Assembly: GCF_002224125.1 (NCBI RefSeq)
Contig: NZ_NCSM01000027.1
Location: 1 to 56,402 of the forward strand
Length of the DNA stretch: 56,402 bases
Direction of reading: 5' to 3'
Origin: Streptomyces sp. NBS 14/10
Lineage (GTDB): Bacteria; Actinomycetota; Actinomycetes; Streptomycetales; Streptomycetaceae
The translations under genes and the position numbers were made by a program. The notes beneath the pieces were generated by a model, which worked only from the letters and a program-made list of their open reading frames with translations, was not told where the DNA came from and did not search any database. Shown in pieces: positions 20,028-28,274 of this stretch. Each line of letters starts with the position of its first letter. The first letter of the stretch is position 1.

Positions 20028-20276
20028 GCATCAGCCGTCGATACCAAACCATATCTCGGAGGTGCTCTGGCGAGATCCATGAGAAAGGCTCAACCTGAAG
20101 GATCAAGAGGCGCTGGGAGGTCATGGCTGCCAGCCCAAGGCTTAGGCCCTGCCGCTGTCCGAGGCTCCATACTGTTGACGGCGATCTCATTTCTGAGCCA
20201 ACACAATAATTACCGCCTGCATCGCTGTCTGTCGGAGTCAACGCCAGGCGGTGACGATCTGGACATACGGGCTGCT

Positions 20277-20862
20277 TCAGCGTCCCGTCAAGCGAGCGAA
20301 CTCGGCATCGTTGAGGTCGTCGAAGAGCTCATCCGGGCCCACCGCGAAGTCAAACTCCCAGAGGGCGTCATAGTCACGCCTGCTGACCGGCACGCCGAGT
20401 TCGGCAAGCCGGTCAGCCAGTCGCGCGAACTCTGCCGCCGGTCCTAGTTATAGGAGGCGAGATCCGCGGCGAACGCCTCTGTGAGAGTGCATCCGCTCAT
20501 GCGCCACGTGGCCTCGGTATCGATCTCGACGATCGGTGTGGGCTGGTTCTGGGGCTCATAGGGGTGCGTCCAGTAGCCGATCCCGCCGTTGCCGCCTTCG
20601 GCGACCATGTGCAGGCGGTGGCTGAGCTCCTAGGCGGCGGCAAAGAGGCCTTCGAACGGGGTCGTCGCGTTCCCGGTCGCCGAGGTAACTGTCATCTGCC
20701 AACGGGTGGACCTGATCCGGTTTCAGAAGGATGATGCCGAGCAACTGGGCCAGCTCGCTGCGGCCCTCTCAGTGAGCCGTCAGCAGCACGTGGAGGTCCT
20801 CGGCCTCAGGGGTGGCCAGTGGTCCACAGCCCCGCGCCGTCCGGGTCAGCCAATGTCGTCAT
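20277..20862 (-). pseudogene. Decayed gene of unknown family
   Basis: The minus strand carries protein-like segments broken across frames. From an ATG at 20862 they read MTTLADPDGAGLW then a stop. Next come LAQLLGIILLKPDQVHPLADD, a frame change near 20660, FEGLFAAA, an in-frame TAG (20630-20632), and a run containing GGNGGIGYWTHPYEPQ and IVEIDTEATWRMSG. Another TAG (20445-20447) and frame change lead to FARLADRLAELGVPVSRRDY and a final TGA at 20277. The intact parent resembles streptomycete proteins of the SMI1/immunity-like kind, but I cannot name it. Bases 20028-20276 and 20863-20936 hold nothing I can support. Confidence 0.6.
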
Positions 20863-20936
20863 GCGGCGACGATGCCAGATCCCTTCAACTCCCCCCATGG
20901 ACCGATGCGCCCGATATGGAGGAAACTCCTTCAAGA

Positions 20937-21410
20937 TCAAGTGAGCCACGGAAGCGCGTCGAGCGGCAGGATGATTTTGCACCACACCTGCTTCAGATCC
21001 GCGCCAATGCGGTGCCACCCCCAGCTGGCCGTCAGCGCCGTGACCATGAGTAGTCCTCGCCCATGTTCGCCGAGCTCGGCATTGGGATCGCCGGCGATCC
21101 GAGGGTGCGCATACGGCAGGTAGTCGCCGACCAGGACGCGCAAACTGGGCGGGCAATAAGCCGTCTCCGGGCAGAGGATCAGGTCCAGCGAGGCGAGGCC
21201 ACCACCGTGCCGCAGGGCGTTTGCACATAGCTCACCCACAACGGTTTCGGCTTGGAAGGCCGCCTCGGGCATGCGCCACTGTTCGCGGACCCATGACTCG
21301 ACCCGATGTCTCGCGTGCGCCACGACACGGTCGCGGCCCAGGAGCGGGCCCTCCCAGCCGACTCGCATCGGTGGGCATCCGGACCAGGTTAGGCATGAGG
21401 GCACACCCAT
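20937..21410 (-). CDS. HATPase_c anti-sigma-like ATP-binding protein
   Basis: A 157-residue protein of the SpoIIAB/RsbW-like GHKL family common in streptomycetes. The N-box is in VVGELCANALRHGG and the G-box in AELGEHGRGLLMVTAL. The chosen ATG at 21410 has AGGTGA six bases upstream; the frame is open further upstream, but those residues are not family-like. It is divergent from the XRE regulator at 21595 across 184 bases. ATPase plus XRE plus DUF397 is the arrangement of WhiJ/AbaA-like regulatory loci of Streptomyces, so it is probably part of that triad and not of the secretion machine. Confidence 0.82.
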   Translation of the reverse strand: MGVPSCLTWSGCPPMRVGWEGPLLGRDRVVAHARHRVESWVREQWRMPEAAFQAETVVGELCANALRHGGGLASLDLILCPETAYCPPSLRVLVGDYLPYAHPRIAGDPNAELGEHGRGLLMVTALTASWGWHRIGADLKQVWCKIILPLDALPWLT

Positions 21411-21594
21411 GTGATCACCTCGCAAGGGGGTGGCAGCGACAGGGGTTGCGTTCACAGCCACGCCGACCGTGACGCACGGCAACCATGGCACTGCGGTGTG
21501 TACTGAGGCAAGCAAGTCAGGAAAATTGCCCGTTCTGGTTGCTGGTGGGGTCTCCGGCCACCACACTGAGCCCATGACATGGAAGAAGAGCGTC

Positions 21595-22449
21595 ATGCCC
21601 AAGTCGGTGTACCGCCGTCAGCTCGCGGCGCGTCTCCGAGAGTTGCGGGAGGACTCGGAGCTGACGCTCGCCGAGGTCTCGGGTCGGGTAGAGGTCAGCG
21701 CCGGCTCGCTCAGCCGCATCGAGACCGGGGACCGAGGGACCACTCCCGTGCTCGTCAAGGCGCTCCTCGACTGCTACGGGGTCAATGACGAGGCAGTGCG
21801 CGAAGACATCCTCGATCTGGTCCGCGCGGACCAGGCCCGGAAGCGACCGTGGTGGAAGAAGTACGCCGCAGTGGTCAACACGACGCAGTACGGGGGCTAC
21901 CTGACCCTCGAAAGCAGTGCGGTCTCCATGCGTAGCTATGAACCGCTCCTGATCCCCGGCCTGCTACAGACCGAGGACTACGCGCGAGCGATCATCACCG
22001 AGATGCGCAGCGACCTCACCGCACGCCAAGTCGAAGCACTGGTCAAGGTCCGCCTGCGACGACAAGAGCTCTTGCGCGGAGAAGCGCCACCGAAACTGTG
22101 GGTCGTCATCGATGAAGCCGCCATCCGTCGCCATGTTGGATCGGCGGAGGTGATGCGACAACAGATCGAGCACTTGCTCGCCACTTGCGAGCAGCCCCAC
22201 GTCACCATGCAGTTCCTTGCCTTCGAGCTGGGTGGGCACGCAGGGCTCTACGGCTCGTTCGTGCTCATGGACTTCCCGAATCCCACGCCGGAAGTAGTGT
22301 GGACGGAGAACCTCACCAACTCCGTCTGCTTCGAGGATCCAAAAGATGTCGAGCGATATGCAGACGTCTTCGACCATCTGCGAGCACGCGCACTTGGCCC
22401 ATCGGAGACTCGACGACGGTTCCGCGAACTCAGCAAGGAGCTCGAGTAG
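21595..22449 (+). CDS. XRE-family regulator with DUF5753 domain (WhiJ-like)
   Basis: A 284-residue DNA-binding protein. Residues 8-65 form a helix-turn-helix (LAARLRELREDSELTLAEVS, then SAGSLSRIETG). From about residue 95 the DUF5753 domain follows, with the typical YEPLLIPGLLQTEDYARA. ATG at 21595 follows a purine-rich GAAGAAGAG, though the spacing is short; another ATG 21 bases upstream lacks a binding site. Its stop overlaps the next gene's start (TAGTG). Such proteins pair with DUF397 proteins to control development and antibiotic genes. It may regulate the neighbouring modules, but that is unproven. Confidence 0.93.
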   Translation: MPKSVYRRQLAARLRELREDSELTLAEVSGRVEVSAGSLSRIETGDRGTTPVLVKALLDCYGVNDEAVREDILDLVRADQARKRPWWKKYAAVVNTTQYGGYLTLESSAVSMRSYEPLLIPGLLQTEDYARAIITEMRSDLTARQVEALVKVRLRRQELLRGEAPPKLWVVIDEAAIRRHVGSAEVMRQQIEHLLATCEQPHVTMQFLAFELGGHAGLYGSFVLMDFPNPTPEVVWTENLTNSVCFEDPKDVERYADVFDHLRARALGPSETRRRFRELSKELE

Positions 22450-22667
22450 TGGGTATAGGCCCCGTTCCGACGTCTAGCAATCTGAATAACCGTCAGTGGC
22501 TGAGAAGCTCGTACAGCGGCGGGAATGACAACTGTGTCGAGATCTCTGGTTTCCAAGGCCGAGTTGCCCTAAGGGACTCCAAGCGCCCCGACATCACCCA
22601 CACCTCATTCACAGCCCCCGCTTGGCGTGAGTTCGTCTCCGCCATCACGGCGGGCACCCTTGCCTGA
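22449..22667 (+). CDS. DUF397 protein
   Basis: A 72-residue small protein with the DUF397 hallmarks: W-L-R-S-S-Y-S-G-G-N-D-N-C-V-E, then ALRDSKRPD and a final AWREFVSAI. The GTG start at 22449 overlaps the XRE stop codon by one base, so it is translationally coupled. DUF397 proteins act with their cognate XRE-DUF5753 partner in streptomycete developmental control, as in WhiJ and BldB-type systems. The length is typical. Confidence 0.93.
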   Translation: MGIGPVPTSSNLNNRQWLRSSYSGGNDNCVEISGFQGRVALRDSKRPDITHTSFTAPAWREFVSAITAGTLA

Positions 22668-23060
22668 GAGCGCCGGACGAGAAGCATCCTCAACTTAACG
22701 TTCCGCTAACCCAAGGCGCCGACGAGATGACTTAGGGTGTCGGGCTACTACGGCTTGGGCCACAGCCACTTCATAGCCCGTGAATGGCGCCCGCCGTGGA
22801 ACCCAAAGAGACGCGCACGCGTCTCACCCCATAAGTTTCCCTTCCGGACACCACTGGTTCGAGCCTCCGACACGGCGCGTAGTCGGTACGTCATTCTCCG
22901 CGAGGAGAAGCCGTGCACTCAAGGACCGAAACGCACAAACCGACCGATCGGTCGACCAGTGTGCCCGGAAAGGGGTGAATAACAAGGCACCGGCGTGCTA
23001 ACTTCGGAAGGCTAATCGCCGTATGCGACGCGCCACTTGATGCCTAGCCATGGGGGAATC
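22668..23060. other. Intergenic region upstream of module 2, with a 12-bp palindrome
   Basis: These 393 bases between the DUF397 gene and the second small module gene hold no gene I can support. The only marked structure is GACCGATCGGTC, a perfect 12-base palindrome at 22942-22953. It resembles a TetR-type operator core and lies about 108 bases before the ATG at 23061. No clear -10/-35 pair was identified. Confidence 0.4.
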
Positions 23061-23534
23061 ATGACCTTTGAGGACGAGTGGTCCAAGCTCCGCACCGACG
23101 CCGCGGCGGGGCGGAAGTCCACCCACATGCAGCTCAACCAGACTGACCCCCCTGGTCCGAGCCTTCCTGGAACGCTCACCCTGAAGTCGAGCGCATCCAA
23201 GAAGAAGAGCGCCGTCAATGCTTTGACAACCGACGTCGAGCCGGACACGAAGAAGGCTGGCGAGTGCGTCGACGAAACGACCGAGAAGGCCGAGAAGGAG
23301 TTCAAGGACTGGGCCACCGGGAGTGGACTCACCGAGGCCCTCAAGGGCTGGCACACCTCGGTCAAGGCACTTCAAGCACGGCTCTCGCAGGAGAAATCCG
23401 CGCTGAGCGGGACCAACAAGTATTTCCTGGGCAATGACTTCCAGGTTGGGTCGGAGCTCACCACGGCCGTTCCGCCTGCCCAGTACTCGGACAACACTCC
23501 GTTCTCCTCTCGTATCTCGGACTACTACCGCTAG
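23061..23534 (+). CDS. Small ESX-type partner protein of module 2
   Basis: A 157-residue paralogue of the protein at 16690. It begins MTFEDEWSKLRTDAAAG and ends SRISDYYR, with a Lys/Glu-rich helical middle and a GWHTSVKALQARL helix. ATG at 23061 is preceded by GGGGGAA. The stop lies eight bases before the large module 2 gene, mirroring module 1 spacing. Identity to the module 1 copy is low except at both ends, so the ends are likely the functional contacts. Unlike module 1, its base composition matches the high-GC background. Proposed to be the chaperone or heterodimer partner of the 719-residue protein (inference). Confidence 0.78.
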   Translation: MTFEDEWSKLRTDAAAGRKSTHMQLNQTDPPGPSLPGTLTLKSSASKKKSAVNALTTDVEPDTKKAGECVDETTEKAEKEFKDWATGSGLTEALKGWHTSVKALQARLSQEKSALSGTNKYFLGNDFQVGSELTTAVPPAQYSDNTPFSSRISDYYR

Positions 23535-23542
23535 GGGGGCTC

Positions 23543-25702
23543 GTGCTCACGTACCACCAGGTCATGACCATCGACCTGTCCCTCCTCGAGACGGCCGCCA
23601 CCAAGTGGGATGAGGCCGCCAAACAGTTCGAGGCAGTCCGGAAGATTTACGACAGCAAGGTCAAGTCGGTCGGGCTCGACGGGACTTGGAATGGTGTGTC
23701 GCTGCTGGTCGCGCGCCCTAACATGCAGGTGACAGACGAGCAGTTCACCGCGGCGCCGAAGGAAGCTCGTGCCATCGCCTCGATCCTGCGGGACGCGCAC
23801 ACCCAGTTCGTCGATTTGCGCGGGAAGGTGAAGTCTGCGGTCGCGGACGCCGTGAAGGCCGGTATGAAGGTCTCGGAGGCCGGCATCGCGAGCTATGACT
23901 ATTCGAAGGCCAGCGCCTCCGATGCCAATGCCGCGCGTCATGACCCGGATCTGCACAGCACCGAGCAGTCATGGACCCGGTACATCGAGGCGGCGGTCAG
24001 GGCGGTCGACGACGCCGACCAGGGCGTGAAGCTCGCACTCAAGGCGGCGGTGCAGGACCCCAACATCCTCGACCCCGCGGCCAGCGGGTTCAACGGCAAG
24101 GCGGAAGGCGACATCGAGAAGGTCGAGGCCAAGGAAGCCGAAGACCTCGCGACCCGGATCAACTCCGGCGACAAGCTCAGCGACAAGGAGATGGCCGAGT
24201 TCCAGCGGCTGTTCCGGGACAACGAGCACAACAAGGTGTTCAGCCAGACGTTCCTGGCCGGCCTCGGCCCCAAGGGCACCATCGATCTGAACCTCAAGTT
24301 CAACGACCTGGCCAAGGGCGACGACAAGAAGGACTTCCGCGCCCTCCAGGAAGGCGTGGCCACCTCCCTGGCCACCGCCACCAAGTCCCCCTCCGACCCC
24401 TTCTACAAGAAGTGGCGCGAGGACCTGCGCAAAGCGGGTGCGAAGGACTTCGACGGGGGAACGGTCCCGCTCTACGGGTATCAGTCGTTCGTCGAGCTGA
24501 TGACACACGGAAAGAACTACGGAAAGCAGTTCTTGACCGATGTCGGCAACGACATCATCGCCCTGGAGAAGAGCGATGATATGGGGACCGGCAGATGGGA
24601 CTCATGGGTGGGCGCCGGATTGTCCCCCCACAAGAACATAGCGACCGACCCGCTCGACACCCTGCTCGGCATCATGAGCCAGCAGCCCGACGTCGCGACA
24701 TCGTTCCTCGACCCCGGTGCGGACGGCAAAAACGATCACCTGCAGTATCTGCTCAAGGATCGTCATTGGCCGACGACGGCCTCGCCCAACTCCATAGGCA
24801 TCAGCCACATGGACCTCCCCGGCACCCGTATGGGCTTTGGCGCGGCGCTGGAGGCGGCCGCCACCGGGAATGTCCCAGGTTCTGACCACACGCTCGGCTA
24901 CCACACCGAGGCCGAGTCCCGGGTGATGCACGACACCATCAAGATCCTCGACGACGGCCGGAAGGGCACCGACGTACCCTACAATCTGCGGTCGAACCTG
25001 GGCCGCATGCTTGTCGACTACACGCCCGAAACCCATGAAATCCTGAGCGGCACTGGTCCGTACATGGACAAGGACGGCGTGTGGCACGACGGCACGGGTG
25101 GCAAGGACGCCCACATGTCCGTTCCCAAAGAGAGCCTCACCCGCATCATGCGTGGTGTGGCAGAGGACGGTAAGGCGTTCGGCGAGATGTTCGAGGCCGA
25201 GAAGTTCTACTCTGCAGGGACCCTATCCCAAACGAACTTCAGCGATCCGAACGAACGTGCTGCAGCCATCGAAGGGGCGTCGCACGTCTTCGGCTTCTAC
25301 GACGGCATCAACTCCGACATTGTTCGCGACGACAAGGACCACGCCGTCGCGCGAGCGAATCACATTCAGACAGCCGAATTCGTCGTCACAGGCGGCATGC
25401 AGGCTGCTGCCAGCGCCCTCAAAGGCCAACCCACCGGCTTCATCACGGATGCCGCCTACCGCGTTCTCTACGCGGCCGCCTACGACTGGAAAGAGGACCA
25501 GATCGCCCAGGCGAACGCCGCGGCGGCCCAGAAGACCGAGTATCACTTCACCACCGGCCAGAAGCAGGTGAACCATATGGTCGCGGGGTGGGCCCAGGAG
25601 AACGGCTACGACAAGGAAACCGGGCTGTCGCGGCACCTCGTCGGCTCCGGGCAGGAGCGTTACGACAGCGCGCGGTCGGAAGCCCTCATTTATCTGGACT
25701 GA
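23543..25702 (+). CDS. Large WxG-headed helical protein of module 2, putative ESX substrate
   Basis: A 719-residue paralogue of the protein at 17176. GTG start at 23543 after a GGGGGG run; this start places WNG at residues 49-51, exactly as WAG in the paralogue. The second helix reads ILRDAHTQF. Shared core segments include LSDKEMAEFQRLF, HNKVF, GLGPKGT and YGYQS at 311-315, and a DPLDTLLG segment. The C-terminal 100 residues are Ala-rich helices (AEFVVTGGMQAAASALKG, then VLYAAAYDWKEDQ). No signal peptide and no known enzyme motif. A U-tract terminator follows, and unlike module 1 no membrane protein gene is attached. Confidence 0.82.
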   Translation: MLTYHQVMTIDLSLLETAATKWDEAAKQFEAVRKIYDSKVKSVGLDGTWNGVSLLVARPNMQVTDEQFTAAPKEARAIASILRDAHTQFVDLRGKVKSAVADAVKAGMKVSEAGIASYDYSKASASDANAARHDPDLHSTEQSWTRYIEAAVRAVDDADQGVKLALKAAVQDPNILDPAASGFNGKAEGDIEKVEAKEAEDLATRINSGDKLSDKEMAEFQRLFRDNEHNKVFSQTFLAGLGPKGTIDLNLKFNDLAKGDDKKDFRALQEGVATSLATATKSPSDPFYKKWREDLRKAGAKDFDGGTVPLYGYQSFVELMTHGKNYGKQFLTDVGNDIIALEKSDDMGTGRWDSWVGAGLSPHKNIATDPLDTLLGIMSQQPDVATSFLDPGADGKNDHLQYLLKDRHWPTTASPNSIGISHMDLPGTRMGFGAALEAAATGNVPGSDHTLGYHTEAESRVMHDTIKILDDGRKGTDVPYNLRSNLGRMLVDYTPETHEILSGTGPYMDKDGVWHDGTGGKDAHMSVPKESLTRIMRGVAEDGKAFGEMFEAEKFYSAGTLSQTNFSDPNERAAAIEGASHVFGFYDGINSDIVRDDKDHAVARANHIQTAEFVVTGGMQAAASALKGQPTGFITDAAYRVLYAAAYDWKEDQIAQANAAAAQKTEYHFTTGQKQVNHMVAGWAQENGYDKETGLSRHLVGSGQERYDSARSEALIYLD

Positions 25703-25771
25703 TGAGCCGACGAGCCGATCGTCCGGGTAACCGCTCGGCTCGCTGGCTCAGCTGCCTTCTTCCGTCCGCCG

Positions 25772-25807
25772 GCCGCCGGTGGGGCCTCTGCCTCCCCGGC
25801 GGCTTTT
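25772..25807 (+). terminator. Intrinsic terminator of module 2
   Basis: An 8-bp GC stem (25772-25779 with 25796-25803), extended by G-C pairs, is followed at once by TTTT. It starts about 70 bases after the 719-residue gene. Confidence 0.82.
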
Positions 25808-25871
25808 ACATGTGGTGCGAGAACAGGTTGCCGTCCACCGTCCAGCACATGTACGGGCTTCGTGAGAACGC

Positions 25872-25911
25872 CGATGGGGTGGGCGGCGGTGTACCGCTGC
25901 CCACCCCATCG
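25872..25911. terminator. Bidirectional hairpin between module 2 and the WXG100 pair
   Basis: A 13-bp perfect stem (25872-25884 with 25899-25911) has a further 4-bp inner pairing. It sits 23 bases past the end of the minus-strand WXG100 gene, so it mainly serves that strand. Confidence 0.65.
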
Positions 25912-25933
25912 CGGAATCGCGGAGGCAAATCGC

Positions 25934-26239
25934 TCAGAAGTCCAGGGAGAAGAGCCTCGACGCCTTCACGTCGGTCGCGCGGTACTGGTCCTTACCCGAC
26001 GCGACGAGACCCGCGACCTGCGTTATGAGAGCCTGGATGTGGTCGGCCCGGGCCTTGAACTGCGCCTCAGCTGCGAGCATGGCCTGGTGGGCCTCACCCT
26101 CCCAGCCGCCGGTCACCCGCTTCACGGCCGCCTGGATGTCGTCCATTTCCTTTTTGACGTTCTTGGCCGCCAACCGCAAGTCTGCGGCCAGTGACTCTAC
26201 CGACTCGTAATCTACGAGAATTCCGTCACCCTGTACCAC
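25934..26239 (-). CDS. WXG100 family protein (Esx), 101 residues
   Basis: A canonical small ESX substrate: a helical hairpin with GGWEG at about residues 44-48 (W46, G48) between two amphipathic helices, no signal peptide, and length close to the 100-residue norm. GTG start at 26239 after GGGGGA. It lies 80 bases downstream of the 134-residue WXG100 gene. The two correspond to the esxA/esxB pair of streptomycetes, which form a secreted heterodimer; I do not assign A or B. Confidence 0.92.
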   Translation of the reverse strand: MVQGDGILVDYESVESLAADLRLAAKNVKKEMDDIQAAVKRVTGGWEGEAHQAMLAAEAQFKARADHIQALITQVAGLVASGKDQYRATDVKASRLFSLDF

Positions 26240-26319
26240 TTGTCCCCCAACTCCCAGAGTTGTCTTGGTTCTTTGTTGTCGGTTGTCTGGGGCGCCAGAG
26301 CACCCGTCTTCCGGGAGTT

Positions 26320-26724
26320 CTAGTAACCCGCGATCTTCGAGACACTCGCGATGTTGCCGTCAGTTCCGGCACCCAGGCCATCCACGGTGCTGCCCGGGGT
26401 GATGTGTCCACCGGCAGCGGCACCGTTGACGTCAATGCCCTTCAGCTGAGCGGCGATGTCGTCGTCGTTCGCGCCACCGTGACGGTGAGTCTGCACCACG
26501 GCTTCGCGGATGCCCGCGACCAGCCGACGGACAGCGTCGTGGTCCAACTCCAGGTCCATCTGCGCCTTCTTGAAGGCGCCGGCGCCCACGCCCTGCCACC
26601 CCGCGTCCACCGTGGCGAGGATATCTGCCATGAGCTTCATGTTGCTGGCAAAGCCCTGGATGGACTGGTCCAGCTCATTCGTGAATGTCTGGAACGCGGA
26701 GTCGCTAACCTTCTGCTTGCTCAT
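26320..26724 (-). CDS. WXG100 family protein (Esx), 134 residues
   Basis: The first gene of the Esx pair. GWQGV at residues 42-46 (W43, G45) gives the WXG turn. Helices on both sides are followed by a Gly/Asp-rich 45-residue C-terminal tail (HGGANDDDIAAQLKG onward), longer than the standard 100-residue format. ATG at 26724 with GGGGGAAGG about six bases upstream. The leader is about 100 bases. It presumably forms a heterodimer with the next gene product and is exported through EccC. Confidence 0.92.
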   Translation of the reverse strand: MSKQKVSDSAFQTFTNELDQSIQGFASNMKLMADILATVDAGWQGVGAGAFKKAQMDLELDHDAVRRLVAGIREAVVQTHRHGGANDDDIAAQLKGIDVNGAAAGGHITPGSTVDGLGAGTDGNIASVSKIAGY

Positions 26725-26837
26725 TTTCCACCTTCCCCCATGAAGTGTTGGTGAGTTGACATGGGGTTTCGCTCTTCAACTCACCGCTGTGCGCGAACCC
26801 CTTGGGATTCATCGTACTGCTTACAGGTGTCCTACAC

Positions 26838-26843
26838 ATTGTA
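26838..26843 (-). promoter_or_regulatory. Candidate -10 box for the Esx pair
   Basis: TACAAT on the minus strand, in the 256-base gap between the mycosin at 26981 and the WXG100 gene. It would give a leader of roughly 107 bases. A good -35 at 17-18 bases is not visible, so this may use an activator or a different site. Confidence 0.28.
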
Positions 26844-26980
26844 GTAAGCGTCCGCAACACCTCGCTCAACGTTCACTGCTATTTCATTTGTTGAACGAGA
26901 GCTCAGTGTGCGGCAGCCCCCCAACTCCCCGGGGGTGACTTGGCGGAGTACCCAGTACGGTACCCAGCAGCGGCAACTGG

Positions 26981-28237
26981 TCATAGGCCGACCGATGCGC
27001 TGCTGCGGCGACGGACGAGCACGATGGCGACGGCAGCCGCGAGGAGGACGGCGATACCTGCGCCAATGGCGATCCAGAGGGTACTGCTGTTGTCGTCGTT
27101 TTTCTTGGGCTCCGCGACGGTTTTCTTGTCGCCTTTTTTATCGTCGGGGGCCGTGGGAGTCGACTGTGGGTCGGAGCTCGGGGACTTGGAGGCGGAGGCC
27201 GATGCGGAGGGGTCTGGCTTTGTCGCGCCTTCGCGGGCCAGGAGAGGGTTGACGTTGGCTGGGCCGGGGTCTCCCTCTCCTTCCAGGAGGACCTTGCGGG
27301 GGCGGATGGTTCCGTAGCCGACGTAAGAGCTCGGGATTTCTCCGGTTTCAGGCCTTCCAGCGGTCTGCATCATGACTCGCAGAACCTGATTGTTGTTCCA
27401 CTTGGGATGCTTGGCCCAGATGAGGGCCGCTGAAGCGGAAGCGATGGCGGTGGACTGGCTCGTGCCCCACGAATTACAGAGTCCCTTGGACTTGGTGCAA
27501 TAGGTGGTCATATCAACCCCAGGTGCGACCAGCGCTACTTGGTCACCAGCAGTAGACCACTTGGGCGCCTTACCGGTGCTGTCAATCGCACCTACGCCAA
27601 CAACCCCGGACAGTCCCGCCGGCTGCTCGACCACGTTGTCCGTATCACCGCTATTCCCTGAAGAAGCAAAGATCAGACTTCCTCTTTTAAGCGCATGCTT
27701 AACAGCTGCTTGAGTCAGAGGAAACTGCTGAGCGATCGCCTTTGCCCCCCAGGAGATGTTGATGATCCGCGCGCCATGGTCAGCGGCATACCGAATAGCC
27801 CTGTCCATAACCCGGTCGGCAGAATCACTTCTCCCGTCCACGACGTTCCTTACAGGAAGGATCTTAGCCTTGGGGGCAAGCCCACGGATGCCCCCGCCAA
27901 CCCCTGTACCAGCGATAAGGGCGGCCATGTTAGTGCCATGACCGTCTGTGTCCTGACGGGGGTTCTTCGGCGTGTTTGATGCGTCTGCACCTCGCAACAC
28001 CTGGCCACGCAGCTCCGGCGTCGAGGAGTCGACCCCTGAATCGATGACGGCGACGGTTATTCCTTCGCCCTGACTCACCTTCCACATGTCGTCCGCCTTC
28101 ATTGCGGTGAGATACCACTGCCGTGAGCGGACATCCTCTGCCTCCGCGGGAGGGGCCATACCTCCCGCGGAAACGAGTACGGCACCGGCCAGAGCCAAGA
28201 TGGCCCGACGCCGCACTCCAAGGGATGAAGGCATCAT
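26981..28237 (-). CDS. Second mycosin-type S8 serine protease
   Basis: A 418-residue subtilase with the membrane topology of mycosins: signal sequence at 1-34, catalytic domain, Ser/Pro-rich linker (about 345-385) and a C-terminal transmembrane helix at about 388-408. The catalytic triad is D66 (VIDSGVD), H100 (DGHGT) and S260 (WGTSQST). The Ser motif differs from the usual GTSFSAP form, with Gln after the Ser and no Pro. ATG 28237 has GAGGAG about nine bases upstream. It lies 37 bases after the Pro-rich WXG gene, so it is in that operon. Probably processes ESX substrates or the apparatus. Confidence 0.9.
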   Translation of the reverse strand: MMPSSLGVRRRAILALAGAVLVSAGGMAPPAEAEDVRSRQWYLTAMKADDMWKVSQGEGITVAVIDSGVDSSTPELRGQVLRGADASNTPKNPRQDTDGHGTNMAALIAGTGVGGGIRGLAPKAKILPVRNVVDGRSDSADRVMDRAIRYAADHGARIINISWGAKAIAQQFPLTQAAVKHALKRGSLIFASSGNSGDTDNVVEQPAGLSGVVGVGAIDSTGKAPKWSTAGDQVALVAPGVDMTTYCTKSKGLCNSWGTSQSTAIASASAALIWAKHPKWNNNQVLRVMMQTAGRPETGEIPSSYVGYGTIRPRKVLLEGEGDPGPANVNPLLAREGATKPDPSASASASKSPSSDPQSTPTAPDDKKGDKKTVAEPKKNDDNSSTLWIAIGAGIAVLLAAAVAIVLVRRRSSASVGL

Positions 28238-28274
28238 GTAGTGGTAACTCCTCAGGTGAGCAGCTTTTCCCGGG

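Noticed and set aside
19780..20241. Minus-strand open frame opposite the membrane protein gene
   Set aside because: It overlaps a gene with better start, topology and operon context, and the product looks random.
20079..20447. Plus-strand open frame in the gap after 20027
   Set aside because: No binding site and no protein-like composition; the minus strand here carries pseudogene segments.
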